The position numbers and the translations under genes were made by a program. From Pseudeuparius sepicola (Eukaryota; Arthropoda; Insecta; Coleoptera; Anthribidae), in NCBI GenBank assembly GCA_963920635.1, contig OY987301.1, positions 21,866,501-21,930,500 on the forward strand: DNA of 64,000 nucleotides, given 5' to 3'. Positions 45,757-57,429 of this stretch are shown here, in pieces. Numbering within the stretch: position 1 is the stretch's first letter; each line of letters opens with the position of its first letter. The notes below the pieces were generated by a model. That model was not told where the DNA came from. It saw nothing but the letters and a program-made list of their open reading frames with translations, and searched no databases.

Positions 45757-48700
45757 ATTTATGCCTATATTTCACGGAAATGAAATCTCTAGATGTATTT
45801 TATTTGCAGGGATTTGTTTTCTTGTGATACAGAAATTTCGGAATTTTGAACTCGATATCGATATACCGTGAGTCAATATTTTTTCTTTGTTTGCGTCCTC
45901 AATATCAAAATTTAATTTAGTTACAATGCCCTGGATGGCTTGCTCAGAAAGTAGAAGCTGGGGTTGAAGTATCAAAGCAGTGTATCTACTATATCAGAGA
46001 GAAGACAGACTGGCAATAGACTTAATTGTTCTATTGTAGTCTTATTTATCAGTTTTAAATGATACTAAAGTAAATGAAGAATGTAGTATAGGTACTCCAT
46101 AGTTTATATCTAAACAAAATATCGATATAGTGTGAAAAAGATAAAAGGGTTCTATTTCTCAAGATGAGCTATACTATGTAGCTATTGTGTTAGGCAAAAT
46201 AGAGCACTTTGCTTAAATCTGAAATCGTGTCGGCAGAAGTTGCTTTAAAAATGACCTGGTATATACAGTGTGGAGTGTGGCCCGTTTGGAATGGAGACAC
46301 CTCTGTAAAACTTTTATTCTTTATCCGATTTTAGCCGTTTTTTTTTTTTCTAAAAATAGGCCACAAAAAGCTCTTTTTTACGTTAGTGCTAAATTTCACG
46401 TCTTAATCTCAACTTTCAAGGCCTACTACGAATTTTTTTCTATTAAAAAAAGACGAAAATTGAAAGTTGAACAAAATAAGAATTTTAAAGGCATCTGGCG
46501 AGTCAAGTGTGTCAGTTGAATAATCAACAGGACTACTCAAAGTATTGGTGTGCAAAGATTCAGTACAAAAATGTACAGGGTCTTTTTCTCTGGGCCATCT
46601 CAAAATGCTGAATTTTTATGAAACTTTATACTGGTCAGGAGTGCTCCGGAATCATTGAAAAAAATGTATTAATAAACTCAAAAGTAATTTATTTTTCTAC
46701 ATATAATGCCAACCAACAAATAAAAACAATTTAAATTATTGGGCCTTTCTTAACAAAGTTGCTGTCTAAGACGATACATTTTTGGTGTGTTTTCTGTTGT
46801 GGCACACCAGCTACCTTAACTTATATGGACTTACTGACTGGCAGGCTTCTGTATTTTTTCGACTTAGTTTGTTTATAATGCCTGGGGTGGTTTTGATATA
46901 CTAGATTTTCGAAGCATAATAAAGTTTAAAAAATTCAACATTTTGAGTTGACAGAGAGAAGAACATCTTGTATATTTTTTATTGAATCTTTTCCCATCAA
47001 CAATGTGAGTGGTCCTCTTCATCATTCAACTGATTTGAGGTAATTCCATGGCTCACTTGACTCGCCAGATGCCTTTAAAATTCCTATTTTGTTCAACTTT
47101 GACACCTTGCAGAATGGAACTCCCTGTATATTTTTTGTTCAAATTTGGTATATGGGGGTTTCGGGGTGCCCTGATTAACGCTGTGGTGTCATATTCTAGA
47201 TAAAAAAATCGCTAAATGATTTTCGTTTTTTTTTACTAGAAAAAAATTCGTATCAGGCCTTAAATATTGAGAATAAGACCTGACATTTTGCACTAATGCA
47301 AAAACGGCTAAAATCAGAAGAAGAAGAAAAATTTTACATAGGTGTCTCCATTCCAAACGGGCCACACTGTACATATATCTGGACCTTTATTAAGACACAA
47401 GATGGAAGTATCTACTATATAGGCTGGTATCAGTATTAACCACAAAAAATCTAGCGAACGACAACAGAAGTGGGTCAGCATAGGGCTGGTAAAATAGCTA
47501 TGTGTCTATTGAATTTGGTTTGGCTTCTCGATAGTAGATGGCGCGTGGGTGCAGAAACGTACAGCTTATGGCAGCTGGTGCTGCGGGCACCGTTTCTGAT
47601 TTTCTTTTTTCTCATTCTACGAACAGCTTGCATTATTCTCTTAAAATATATAACTTTATGGAAAAAATCTGACCGAAAAGCTTAAATTTTAAAGAACATT
47701 ATTGGACTGGTATTTATTCTTTAAAAAACAACGACGACGCCCAATATCCAACCTGGTTCTTGCCCTTGAAGCGAGCTTCATCTTTGGAGTGCCTGATTAT
47801 TATATTGAATTCCACTTAGGCCAACTTGATCGAGGTTTCCAACATATTACTTGTTACAACAAAATATTATAGTTCTTTAAATTATCTCCTATATACACGC
47901 TACATTTGCCGCTGGTATGTGGGGCATCGGTTTCCTCTCTCCATATTCCAAGCGCTCTACATAGTAAATTATTCTCGAATATAACTGTGATGGATACATG
48001 GATTCCCAGGAGCTTCCGCCGCATCGAGGCGTTCCCAATCTGTCGAGATGAATCTGGCGCAAACGCGGATATCCGGCGATGAATGTGCAGGGCCAAGCCG
48101 TGCTGTGTCTTCTCTTTACCAGATAGATGTGCACGGAAAATCGCGAAATACTGCCTTCTATCTCTCCCTACTTTGATCGCTACTGACGACAAGGTTGTCA
48201 ATTATACGACACCTCTCATTAATTTAAATTGTAAATAAAGATGATTCTTATACGCTTAGCAACTGTGCCCGGCCTCGCGGTCTCTTGTCGTCTTTGTTCA
48301 AACAGAAATAGCGCAACGGGAGTGGATAATGCCGCCGCGTGGGGGTTACGGCTAGGAATGTTATCAGCCGGATTACGCTGGTTTCTTGATCTGGGGCGGA
48401 GAGTTTTTCCGCCTTTAGTTCCGCGCCGCGTCTGCCTGTTCCCGCGGGGTTCGTCCTCTGGTCACGCACGTCCTCTAGTGTGCAGGACATTTCGAAAGGT
48501 AACATTTTAAGTTTTTCATTGACCGAAATAGTTGAAATAAAAACTCTTGAGAGACCAACTTCAGATTTACAGTTATCTCAACCAGATAAAAACGCAAGTG
48601 GCAATTTCACGCGGCCCTTTTCTAGAAATATACATCAAGAACAAGTCAACAGGTCAAAATATTACGATTAAGCTTAACAACGATGGGTCAAATCTCAATA

Positions 48701-51700
48701 CTTACTGATATATACAGGGCGCTGTAGCTCTTTTTTTGAAAGTGAATTATGGCAATATCTCCCAAAATAATCAAGTTGCTGAACTGAAATTTGGCACTGC
48801 TGTGTTTTTGGGGATGTGGGGATGGAGAATAAGCTGAAAATGTCAATTTCTACTTACCTGACAGGGGACGCCATCTGCACTGTTTTTGGATCTTATGCTT
48901 TTACTCCTAACTTTTTTGATGGTATCTTTTTGTTCTTGCAGGTCCATCATTTTAGTGCAACTTTTAATTTGGCAACAAAAGTGTACTTTTGTTTCTTAAT
49001 GATATAATCAACCGTTTGCGTTGAAATTGGCAAAACTTGCCCCAAAACGTCAGTTAATTCAAACTTCAAAACATAAAATTTTCACCTACCGCTTTTAAAT
49101 ATTACAAATTAACCGTGCCCTTTTGAAGTGGGAAAAAAATCCCTATGAACAATGTACCAAAAATTATTCACTTTCAAAATGGAACCTATTGAATATTTGA
49201 TAAAATATTTACATCCTATTTCAAGAAAACTATTGGTATGTTTTGACCAATGCCCATTTGAAATTTTTTTCTTTATTTTGCAAGTACAGTTGATCTGTGA
49301 TTATGTTTAAAATGTTGAAGTTAACAGGAGTTTTGGAGCACATTTTCTCAATTTCAAGATAAACGGTTGATTTTATCGTTATGCAACTAGTATACATGTT
49401 CAGAATGAAGAACTGAGTAGGTTTGCGAAATTTCGAAAGTCTAGGCCCACATTGATTTTTTTGGCATTTTTTCCCACTTTTCTTTAGAAAAGTGCACTTT
49501 GTGTAGCTTTCACATTAAAATGTTATTGAGAAAACTTGTTCACAAAGAAAAACTGGATAGGTGTGAGAATATTCAAAAGCCTAGGTCTACTTTGATTTTT
49601 GTGCATTTTAATTTTTTAGCAGAAAAAAATCAAAGTAGGCCTAGACTTTCGAAATTTCGCAAACCCACTCAGTTTTTCTTTCTGAACAAGTTTTCTTAAT
49701 AACATTTTAATGTGAAAGCTACACAACCTACTCAGTTCTTCATTCTGAACATGTTTCCTTAATAACATTTTATCGTAAAACCTACAGAAAGGGCACTTTA
49801 CTGATGTGGAAAATTAGTTTTTTCAAAATTCCCAAGGCATACGTGATTTTTCGAAACTAAAATTACGTCACAAATTAGTTTCAAACCAAGCAGAGCTGAT
49901 CCCCAAAAGGTCAAATTTCAACTCGAAAATTTTTTGTCATTTACACCCCACGTGCACTCAATCCGTGGACACACTGTATAAAATTCAGTTGTCCCATTTT
50001 ATTTACTTTTTTTTGTCCGACATTTTTTCCTCGCAGAAATAATTAGCCCAAAACAGCAATTTTGTAGTTTTCTGTCAATAGTCCGTTCTTTTCTGCAAGC
50101 AACGGTGCCTCGTTTTTTAAAGTCGGTCGATAAACAAAAAAATTATGGCCAAAACAAATAAGCCCAAAAATTTTTGGTCCCTGAAAATTAAGCATCGCAC
50201 ACTACTAATCTAAAATTGAATATTGTGATGTAACGAGCGGCGTCAGTCCTTACCTGATTAGGACCTATAATATTCAAGGTAAATTTCGACTCCGAAATCT
50301 CAGATACAAAGAAACACCACACGAAACAAAGGTATAGGTACAAAAAAATCTTTAACTTGCGTTTCGTTATTGCTTTTGCCAATACACACAACTGCCTACT
50401 GCCTTGTACCACTTATGCTCATATCGCGGAGCTCAAAAGCGAAAGCCCCGCTACTAATACTTCAAAGGAGCTTACAGGAATCGTTTTGGTCATTTTTCTG
50501 TTAGGTAGCACAAGCTGCGAGGGGCCCTGAACGACTTCCTCCGCGCGGACCACTGAATTACCCCGGAATATAGCGGTGATGGATACAGGGCTTCCTTATG
50601 GAGCTTCCGCCGCATTGAGGCCGCCCCAATCTGTCGAGATGAATCTGGCGCGAACGTGCATACGCGAGGATATCTGGGGATGAATGTGTGGAGACGCGCG
50701 GGAGCTATATTATCTCCAGTGTGTGCCAGGGAAATGCGCATACCGCATAGGATTTCATGAGATACAGGGAGATTCAGTCATGATCAAAAAAAATTGTAAG
50801 CTTAGCACCCGAGTCACTCGACGCTCCTGAGCCATGTTGCCAACTGCGCCCAGTTGCGTCGGCAGCCGAGCGGCGGCGGTATCAAAATTATTCAGGGTGT
50901 ACAGCGTGTCCCAAATAGTTTGTACTACCCCCTGCGGATCTCAGGAACCGTAAGAGATACGAAAAAAAAACTTGAATACAAAAGTTGTAAGGTTGGCAGT
51001 GGACGTAACCTATCTTGTATTTTCACATATACAGGGCGATCCGTATTTGCAGGACAAAAATATAATATTTAGATTTTGACAATTGCATTAATCGTTTGGA
51101 ATATTTGCATTATATATGAAATTTGCTACAGAACTGTTTTTTTATTTTGTATTTTGGATGCAGAGTTGCCAAGATATAGAATTTTTCTTGGAATTTAGGC
51201 ACTTCGTGGAGGTTATGGAAACTGAATGCTGTATCTTTATTTTAATAGATATCAAAGATATATTTTAGCCGAAGTATGACAGCACAACCGTGTATGGTGT
51301 GGTGTGTCTAAATTGGTTTTTGCATATACAGTGTATTCATAACAGGCTCTCAAAATCGGATAATTTCAAACAGCAATAAGTTTTTTTTTTAAATGGAATG
51401 ACCCATATTTCTATAGTTTGATCGATGCCGGCGTCCAAGCCCCACATTTTATGTAAATAACATTCTATACCAAAAACTACCCGTTTTCGAGATATTTAGT
51501 ATTTAAGAAAATTTCTTTGCATTTTTCATTCAGGTGAGAAGGTTTTATCAAGCAAGTCATAACTATTTTTCCAGACAGTGGCAGAAATAATTGTCATTTT
51601 AGATAATACGGGAAATAAAATTCCTATACCCGTATACAGTATGTCCACGGATAGACATCCCAAGAGGACAAATGGACCAAAAATTTAATTTTTCGGCAAA

Positions 51701-51828
51701 AAGTCATTCTTGATAAAAGTTTCTGCTTCTCGAAAAAATATGGTACACGAAGAGAATTTACGTTTTTTTATACAGAGTGTCCAAAATATACAAAAACATG
51801 AAATGCGATCCAAGAATAAACTGCCTTT
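45757..51828 (+). repeat. 6.07 kb tandem duplication, copy 2
   Basis: Direct repeat of copy 1, ending CTGCCTTT at 51821-51828. The sequence then continues TTTTTAAAAATATC instead of returning to the unit start. The shared ATTT at the breakpoint is 4 bases of microhomology. Contains GC-rich repeat K at about 47965-48110 and 50556-50707 and the inverted repeat at 49392-49785. Confidence 0.95.
46266..47369. mobile_element. DNA element with CAGTGTGG ends (in copy 2)
   Basis: Duplicate of 40202-41304 with TA at 46264-46265 and 47370-47371. It is one base longer because of a longer T run. Confidence 0.85.
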
Positions 51829-52250
51829 ATTTTTAAAAATATCAAAAACTTTTACTTGTTGTTTAGAATTAAAAGATGTGTCCGACACTTTTCAAACAAA
51901 TCAGCTCACTCCGTTTTTTTTTTGTTTCCAAGTGTGAAACTTCTTTGTTTTTAAGATTATCAAAAATATTTATTTAGAAAAGTTGTTTAGAATTGTGTCT
52001 GATTGTAACTTTTTAAGCAAATCGGACGACTTTGACTTAAATGGGTAAAAAATTACCCTTTGACACGTCTTTTAATTCTAAACAACTTTTCTAAATAAAT
52101 ATTTTTGATATTTTTAAAAATAAATGAATTTCACACTTGGATTTGTTTGAAAAGTGACAATCGGACACATCTTTTAATTCTAAACAACTTTTCTAAGTAA
52201 AAGTTTTTGATATTTTTAAAAATAAAGGCAGTTTATTCTTGATCGCATTT
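51801..52250. repeat. Nested inverted repeat in the foldback element
   Basis: AAATGCGATCCAAGAATAAACT at the left pairs with AGTTTATTCTTGATCGCATTT at the right, and TTTTTAAAAATATCAAAAAC with its complement further in. The centre is near 52030. The left breakpoint of the 6 kb duplication copy 2 (51828) lies inside the left arm. Confidence 0.8.
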
Positions 52251-52313
52251 CCTGTTTTTTGAGAAGTGAAAAGACCCTTGTATACTTTGCACAGTTAGTT
52301 ATATTAAAAATCC

Positions 52314-52353
52314 TGACAGAGCGCTTTCGGTTATACAACCATCATCAGTGTCA
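52314..52353 (-). ncRNA. Hammerhead ribozyme motif, left palindrome arm
   Basis: Exact mirror of 52875-52914. The active-site C17 corresponds to 52319. Transcription of this strand runs leftwards, towards the duplication. See the right-arm entry for the pairing. Confidence 0.8.
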
Positions 52354-52874
52354 TCTATAATGTATATAATAAAGTTGATGTCAAATTATTTAAACTAATA
52401 GACTTACTTGTCGGATACAAACCCTACAGATGCGAACAACCACATGTTGGTAACCTTCAAGGTTAATTACGAATTAAGTCGTGGTGAAAACCAAAATTAA
52501 AATATTCCAGTTACAACCTGATACGTTATAACTTATATAAAGTTCAGGAACATTCAATTGCAAATTAGAAAACTCATTAAAAACAAATTGTTTTAAAACA
52601 ATGGACAAGACATGGTCCATTGTCCATTGTTTTAAAACAATTTGTTTTTAATGAGTTTTCTAATTTGCAATTGAATGTTCCTGAACTTTATATAAGTTAT
52701 AACGTATCAGGTTGTAACTGGAATATTTTAATTTTGGTTTTCACCACGACTTAATTCGTAATTAACCTTGAAGGTTACCAACATGTGGTTGTTCGCATCT
52801 GTAGGGTTTGTATCCGACAAGTAAGTCTATTAGTTTAAATAATTTGACATCAACTTTATTATATACATTATAGA

Positions 52875-52914
52875 TGACACTGATGATGGTTGTATAACCG
52901 AAAGCGCTCTGTCA
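52875..52914 (+). ncRNA. Hammerhead ribozyme motif, right palindrome arm
   Basis: Stem I UGACA (52875-52879) pairs with UGUCA (52910-52914). The core is CUGAUGA (52880-52886), followed by a bulged U, stem II GGUU/AACC with a GUAU loop (52888-52899), GAAA (52900-52903), stem III AGCGCU (52903-52908, self-complementary, no loop) and the cleavage base C at 52909. All invariant core bases are present. The bulged U before stem II and the tiny stem III are typical of Penelope-like element hammerheads, which are thought to act as dimers. It lies in the sense direction of the host intron. Confidence 0.85.
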
Positions 52915-53904
52915 GGATTTTTAATATAAATAACTGTGCAAAGTATACAAGGGTCTTTTCACTTCTCAAGTTTCAATTGCACATACAGCTTCTACTTTCA
53001 CTTTCCTGTTTTTGTATATTTTGGACACTCTATATAAAAAAATCGAAAATTCTCTTTGTGGACCATATTTTTTCGAGAAGCAGAAACTTTTATCGAGAAT
53101 GACTTTTTGTCGAAAAATGAAATTTTTGGTCCATTTGTCCTCTTGGGATGTCTATCCGTGGACATACTGTATGCGGATATAGGAATTTTATTTCCCGTAT
53201 TATCTAAAATGACAATTATTTCTGCCTCAGTCTAGAAGTAGTTATGGCTTGCTTGATAAAACCTTCTCACCTGAATGAAAAATGCAAAGAAATTTTGTTA
53301 AATACTAAATATCTCGAAAACGGGTAGTTTTTGGTATAGAATGTTATTTACATAAAATGTGGGGCTTGAACGCCGGCATCCAACAAACTATGGAAATATG
53401 GGTCATTCCATTTGAAAAAAAATAAGTTATTGCTGTTTGAAATTATCTAATTTTGAGAGCCTGTTATGAACACACTGTATATGCAAAAACCAATTTCGAT
53501 ATACCACACCGCACACGGTTGTGCTGTCATACTTCGGCTAAAATATATCTTTGATATCTATTAAAATAAAGATACAGCATTCAGTTTCCATAACCTCCAC
53601 GAAGTCCCTAAATTCCAAGGAAAATTCGATATCTTGGCAACGCTGCATTCAAAATACAAAACAAAAAAACGGTTCTGTAGCAAATTTCATGGAGAATGCA
53701 AATATTCCAAATGATTAATGCAAATGTCAAAAACCTAAATATTTTATTTTTGTCCTGCAAATACGAATCGCCCTCTATATGTGAAAATAAAAGGGAGGTT
53801 ACGTCCACTGCCAACCTTACAACTTTTGTATTAAAGTTTTTTTCGTATCTCTTACGGTTCCTGAAATCCAGGGGGTAGGACAAACTATTTGGGACACGCT
53901 GTAC

Positions 53905-55690
53905 GTAAAGTAGAATAATTAATTTTCTCGAAGAATTTTCGGAGATTATTTGGCAATAAGTTCTTCGGTTGAAATTGGATTGGCGGCATTCAATTTCTTG
54001 GAAAAACACACGAGTTTTAGTCGTCGAGTTATCTTAAAAATTATCGAGATAGTCACTCGTGACCTATTAGCTAGACCGTGGACATAGTTAGACATCACAA
54101 CACATAAGATTAAATTATCACCAATAAAATTTTAACAATACATTGAAAATTCTCGGATTTAATCCTAAACGATTTTAAAAAGATCCAAACGTGAGGAAAT
54201 CCTAATAGTGTTTCAATATAAAATACTATATAATAATTATGGTATAATACTATAATTACTGCATTTAGTAAGGTGCCAAAACTAGTTACGAACTTACAAG
54301 GCTGCAGTTTTCATTGTGACCATTGAATCGCTAGCGTCCTTTTCTCATTTGTCATTAAAAAGATGTTTGTCATAGAATTATGTTTGACAATAATACAACT
54401 ACCATAAGCAAGGACTACAATGTTCAGGTCGAAAAAGACTGAAGTATTTAGAATGACAGGTACCTATTATACTTCCCACATTTGTTATCTATTTATTTTA
54501 TTAAATATTTCACGTAAAGTGCCGACACCTCACTACTTTATATTCCTTACTAGGAAAATGAGTTTATATTATTAAAAATTAAAACTAAATTTACAAAACG
54601 ATAGGTACAATTTAGGGTAATTTTAATTGTTGATGTTTATCATACTTAGACATATTTTTATCTTGTATTCTAAAACTTTATGTATGTTTAGCAAATTGAG
54701 CTAAATAGAATGGTTAGTAATAATGCTAATTATCTTGTGTAAGTTAATTTTAGTTAATATCACCAAAATGCAGTTCTATAGCGTCAACAGATGATTTGGC
54801 ATGAACATGAAATTAATACTATGCGAAAAACTCAATGTATAAATCTAATTTCGAGATTAGACAGGGAGCCAAATTTCATTAAAGTTAATTAAATTTGAGT
54901 TTAATTTGCAGAGTGTAAATGAAAATTGATTCAGGCAGACGGTATATGTATATGACGGTCCAAAAAGTCCAAAATCAAAGCACAAATTTTACTAGTACTA
55001 ATTAATTAGGTATAATGAATGTATTGTAGTTTAATTAGGTACATTTAATCGACAACCTCTATACACTGCATCAATACACTACGTGCTGCTATCATAACAA
55101 AATTTCATAGAAGTAATTAAGATGCAAATCAATTTATATTTAGATGCAGTCCAAATTCAGTTAATAACAAACCAAACACTAATTGAAATTGAAAATACTG
55201 ATATGTGGAATTACATTTTTAAATTAAGGTTCTGTAATATCAGTACAACGAGGGCAGCAGCTGCTGAAGTTATTTGCCCGAAGGTAAATCTGGTTATTCG
55301 GAGCATTAAAGCTAACAACCAGAAGCGCAGAAAAATTGGGTAAATGTTGTTTTTAGCCAAGAGAAACGCCCGAGCTTCTAACTGGCTTCGAAACTAGTAA
55401 AATAAATCGCTTTAGCATTGCAAATGCGGCACGGAGCGCCAGTGGCTCTTTTTCGAGCTAAATAATTAGATTTTTAGTCTGTATACTTACACTCTGATCA
55501 ATTTTACTTTGCTCGACATCACTTAAAATAATATAAATGTCACAGAAAATATTACAAGAAAAGTTTATGAGTTTTGGAAAGTTCCTTATGTTATACAAGG
55601 AATCACCAAAATTGTCACAGGGACTTTTAGAATAGACACGAACTATACGTTTCCCTAACCTGGACCAATAATTGTGTCAGTATAAAGGCT
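53905..55690. other. Intronic DNA, no gene recognised
   Basis: AT-rich, with a mixed block at 55230-55460 (CAGCAGCTGCTG palindrome, CCGAAGGTAAAT donor-like site). The 73-codon frame at 55122-55343 is not recognisable. No repeat relation was found. Confidence 0.35.
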
Positions 55691-55941
55691 ACCAGAAACG
55701 TCATTTTGCATGTTTTCGTAGGACCAATTCGGATTGTGAGTAAAAATATTCGCAACCACGTGTATTTATCAGTTTTAAAGCTATGCTACCTCAGTTACCT
55801 ACTTGTTTTTACATTGTCCCGTATTAAAATTATTGGATTATTATGTTTACACATTAATTTTTATCCAAATAAAATTCCTGGGTATTCTACCAAATTGTAT
55901 TTAAAACAACGAGCCAAAAGCTATCCTTTTTTTAAATATTT

Positions 55942-55979
55942 TACAACGTACGTTTCGGCTTTTAAGCCATCTTCAGGTA
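55942..55979 (-). ncRNA. Hammerhead ribozyme motif, Penelope-like type
   Basis: Read on the minus strand: stem I UAC (55979-55977) with GUA (55944-55942), core CUGAAGA (55976-55970), bulged U, stem II GGCU/AGCC around UAAA, GAAA (55956-55953), and stem III ACGUACGU (55953-55946), which is self-complementary. The cleavage base is U at 55945. Stem I can extend with AUUUU/AAAAU beyond a bulge. CUGAAGAUGGC...GCCGAAACGU is the form widely reported for Penelope-like elements. No reverse transcriptase is seen beside it, so it is likely an isolated terminal repeat fragment. Confidence 0.8.
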
Positions 55980-55989
55980 CATGTTAAAA

Positions 55990-56885
55990 TTGTTAGTATT
56001 TTTGAAGCATAACGACTATATGAACGTTATGTTCTAAATACGGTTTTTTATATAAACATCTTCGTCAATTTCACAATGTTTTTTTTAAAAGTCAAAACAA
56101 ATTTAAACATAATTGTTGTGGAGGATATAATTTTTAGTATTTTTTAAACAAAGAGATGTTTCAAAGGCGGCTACATGTTAGCAAAAAAAAATTTTTTATC
56201 CACATAATAATATGACGACAGGTAGCAATGTAACTATCAATCCCGGTCGGAATCTGCACGCAATATATCAAAATAGAGGATGCGATTTTTCCTTTTCAAA
56301 AGGGGCTGAAGTCCAAAACAGCATTAAAATTATTTATATGCATCAAACTAGGAAACTCCATGTGGGATTTTATTGCGGGATTATACATAACAATTATTAA
56401 AAAGCTATTTGTCGGTTATAACGCCGCCAATGCATTGCGAAGCGGATATTGGATTTATTTTGACAAATATCGTTCGTTATATGTATATGTACCTAAATAA
56501 ATTAATGTTTAACGTTCCAGCTTTGAGTTTTTTCCTAGTCCCACTGGACATTGGTAATTGCAATCAAACACAGTACAGAACTACGCATAAATAAATTTAT
56601 ATTTTCCAGCTTACATTTATTTTCTCTAATATATTAAAGTGTTTCAGAAATTCACTGGTAGCTTTTTCTTAATAAGTCTTGATAAATCAATTTTCGTTCT
56701 TTTACATAGTAGGTGTGAATCTAACAAACATGCAAAGTTAAAATTACCTAATTTTTACTACCCACCTAGTTTATTTTGACCAAACTAATTTACCTCTATA
56801 TGAGGTAAAAAAGTGGAAAGTGGGGAATGAACTGGCAGTAATTTTTAAGTTAAGAATAGGTAATATAACTTTATGGGCTTTAGTA
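55990..56885. other. Intronic DNA, possibly flank of a Penelope-like terminal repeat
   Basis: No coding pattern. Short open frames at 56212-56594 are unrecognised. AT-rich throughout. Confidence 0.3.
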
Positions 56886-56888
56886 AAA

Positions 56889-57122
56889 GCCCATAATTAT
56901 CTACAATTTTTGTCTCTACAGTTTTTCCTTATAATCAGAAATAAAGGAGCTACAGAGATCTGATGAAATAGCAAAAAATCACTCTTTTCAAAATATCTAG
57001 TGAGCCATGAACTTTTTTGTAAATCCAAAAGGGGCATTAGAACACCGCAATTCTTTCCCCATTTAACCTTTCTTCTAGCTCTGCTAGTTTCCGAGATCCC
57101 CATAGTGGTCATCACCCTGTAT
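56889..57122. repeat. Dispersed repeat A, copy 2
   Basis: Matches 645-900 from GCCCATAATTATCTAC to TAGTGGTCATC and then ends in CACCCTGTATAT. Slightly shorter than copy 1 because of an internal deletion of about 15 bases near 57035. Confidence 0.8.
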
Positions 57123-57344
57123 ATTTTTTAATAAAGACTCAAATCTGCCTTAAATAACCAACTTTTTTTGCAATTTTTGAAATCGGATATTCAAAGTGCA
57201 AGTCAAATTTTAATTTAATACTCACCCTGTTATCATCTAGGATCATCTACAGAATTCTCCTGCCTCCACCAGTCCACCACCCGTTCAAAATAACTACAAA
57301 CAACGCTCTCTTTCATGTTTTTCTGGGAAACTGAGGTAAAATAG

Positions 57345-57425
57345 TGTACTATTCGAATAGCCTAAGTTTAACAGAGTTAATATTTAAACTCTTTCACTGG
57401 TATTATACAATACACTATTTTGCCT
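57345..57425. repeat. Short inverted repeat
   Basis: AGGTAAAATAGTGTAC at the left pairs with ATACACTATTTTGCCTT at the right, around a spacer with GTTTAACAGAGTTAATATTTAAACTC. Small MITE-like palindrome. Confidence 0.5.
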
Positions 57426-57429
57426 TAGC

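Larger units (their letters stand above)
52259..52969. repeat. Near-perfect palindrome, 350 bp arms, 11-base spacer
   Basis: Arms are 52259-52608 and 52620-52969, with the spacer GACATGGTCCA between them. The only mismatch I found is near 52298 (GTTAGTTAT versus GTTATTTAT). Each arm carries a complete hammerhead ribozyme motif near its outer end, on opposite strands. Arms this similar inside much more diverged outer arms mean a later insertion or inverted duplication. Confidence 0.95.
50902..53901. mobile_element. 3 kb foldback DNA element with ~900 bp inverted arms
   Basis: TA is found on both sides (50900-50901, 53902-53903). The ends are CAGCGTGTCCCAAATAGTTT and its reverse complement. 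The left arm (50902-51800) and right arm (53003-53901) agree along their length with scattered changes and small indels. Inside are two further palindromes, 51801-52250 and 52259-52969. The terminal CAGCGTGTCCC fits the CAGGGTGTCCC-type MITEs of insects. No transposase is encoded. Confidence 0.9.

Noticed and set aside
55122..55343. 73-codon frame followed by a donor-like CCGAAG|GTAAAT
   Set aside because: The peptide does not fit any part of an ADAM protein and no good acceptor defines the upstream edge.
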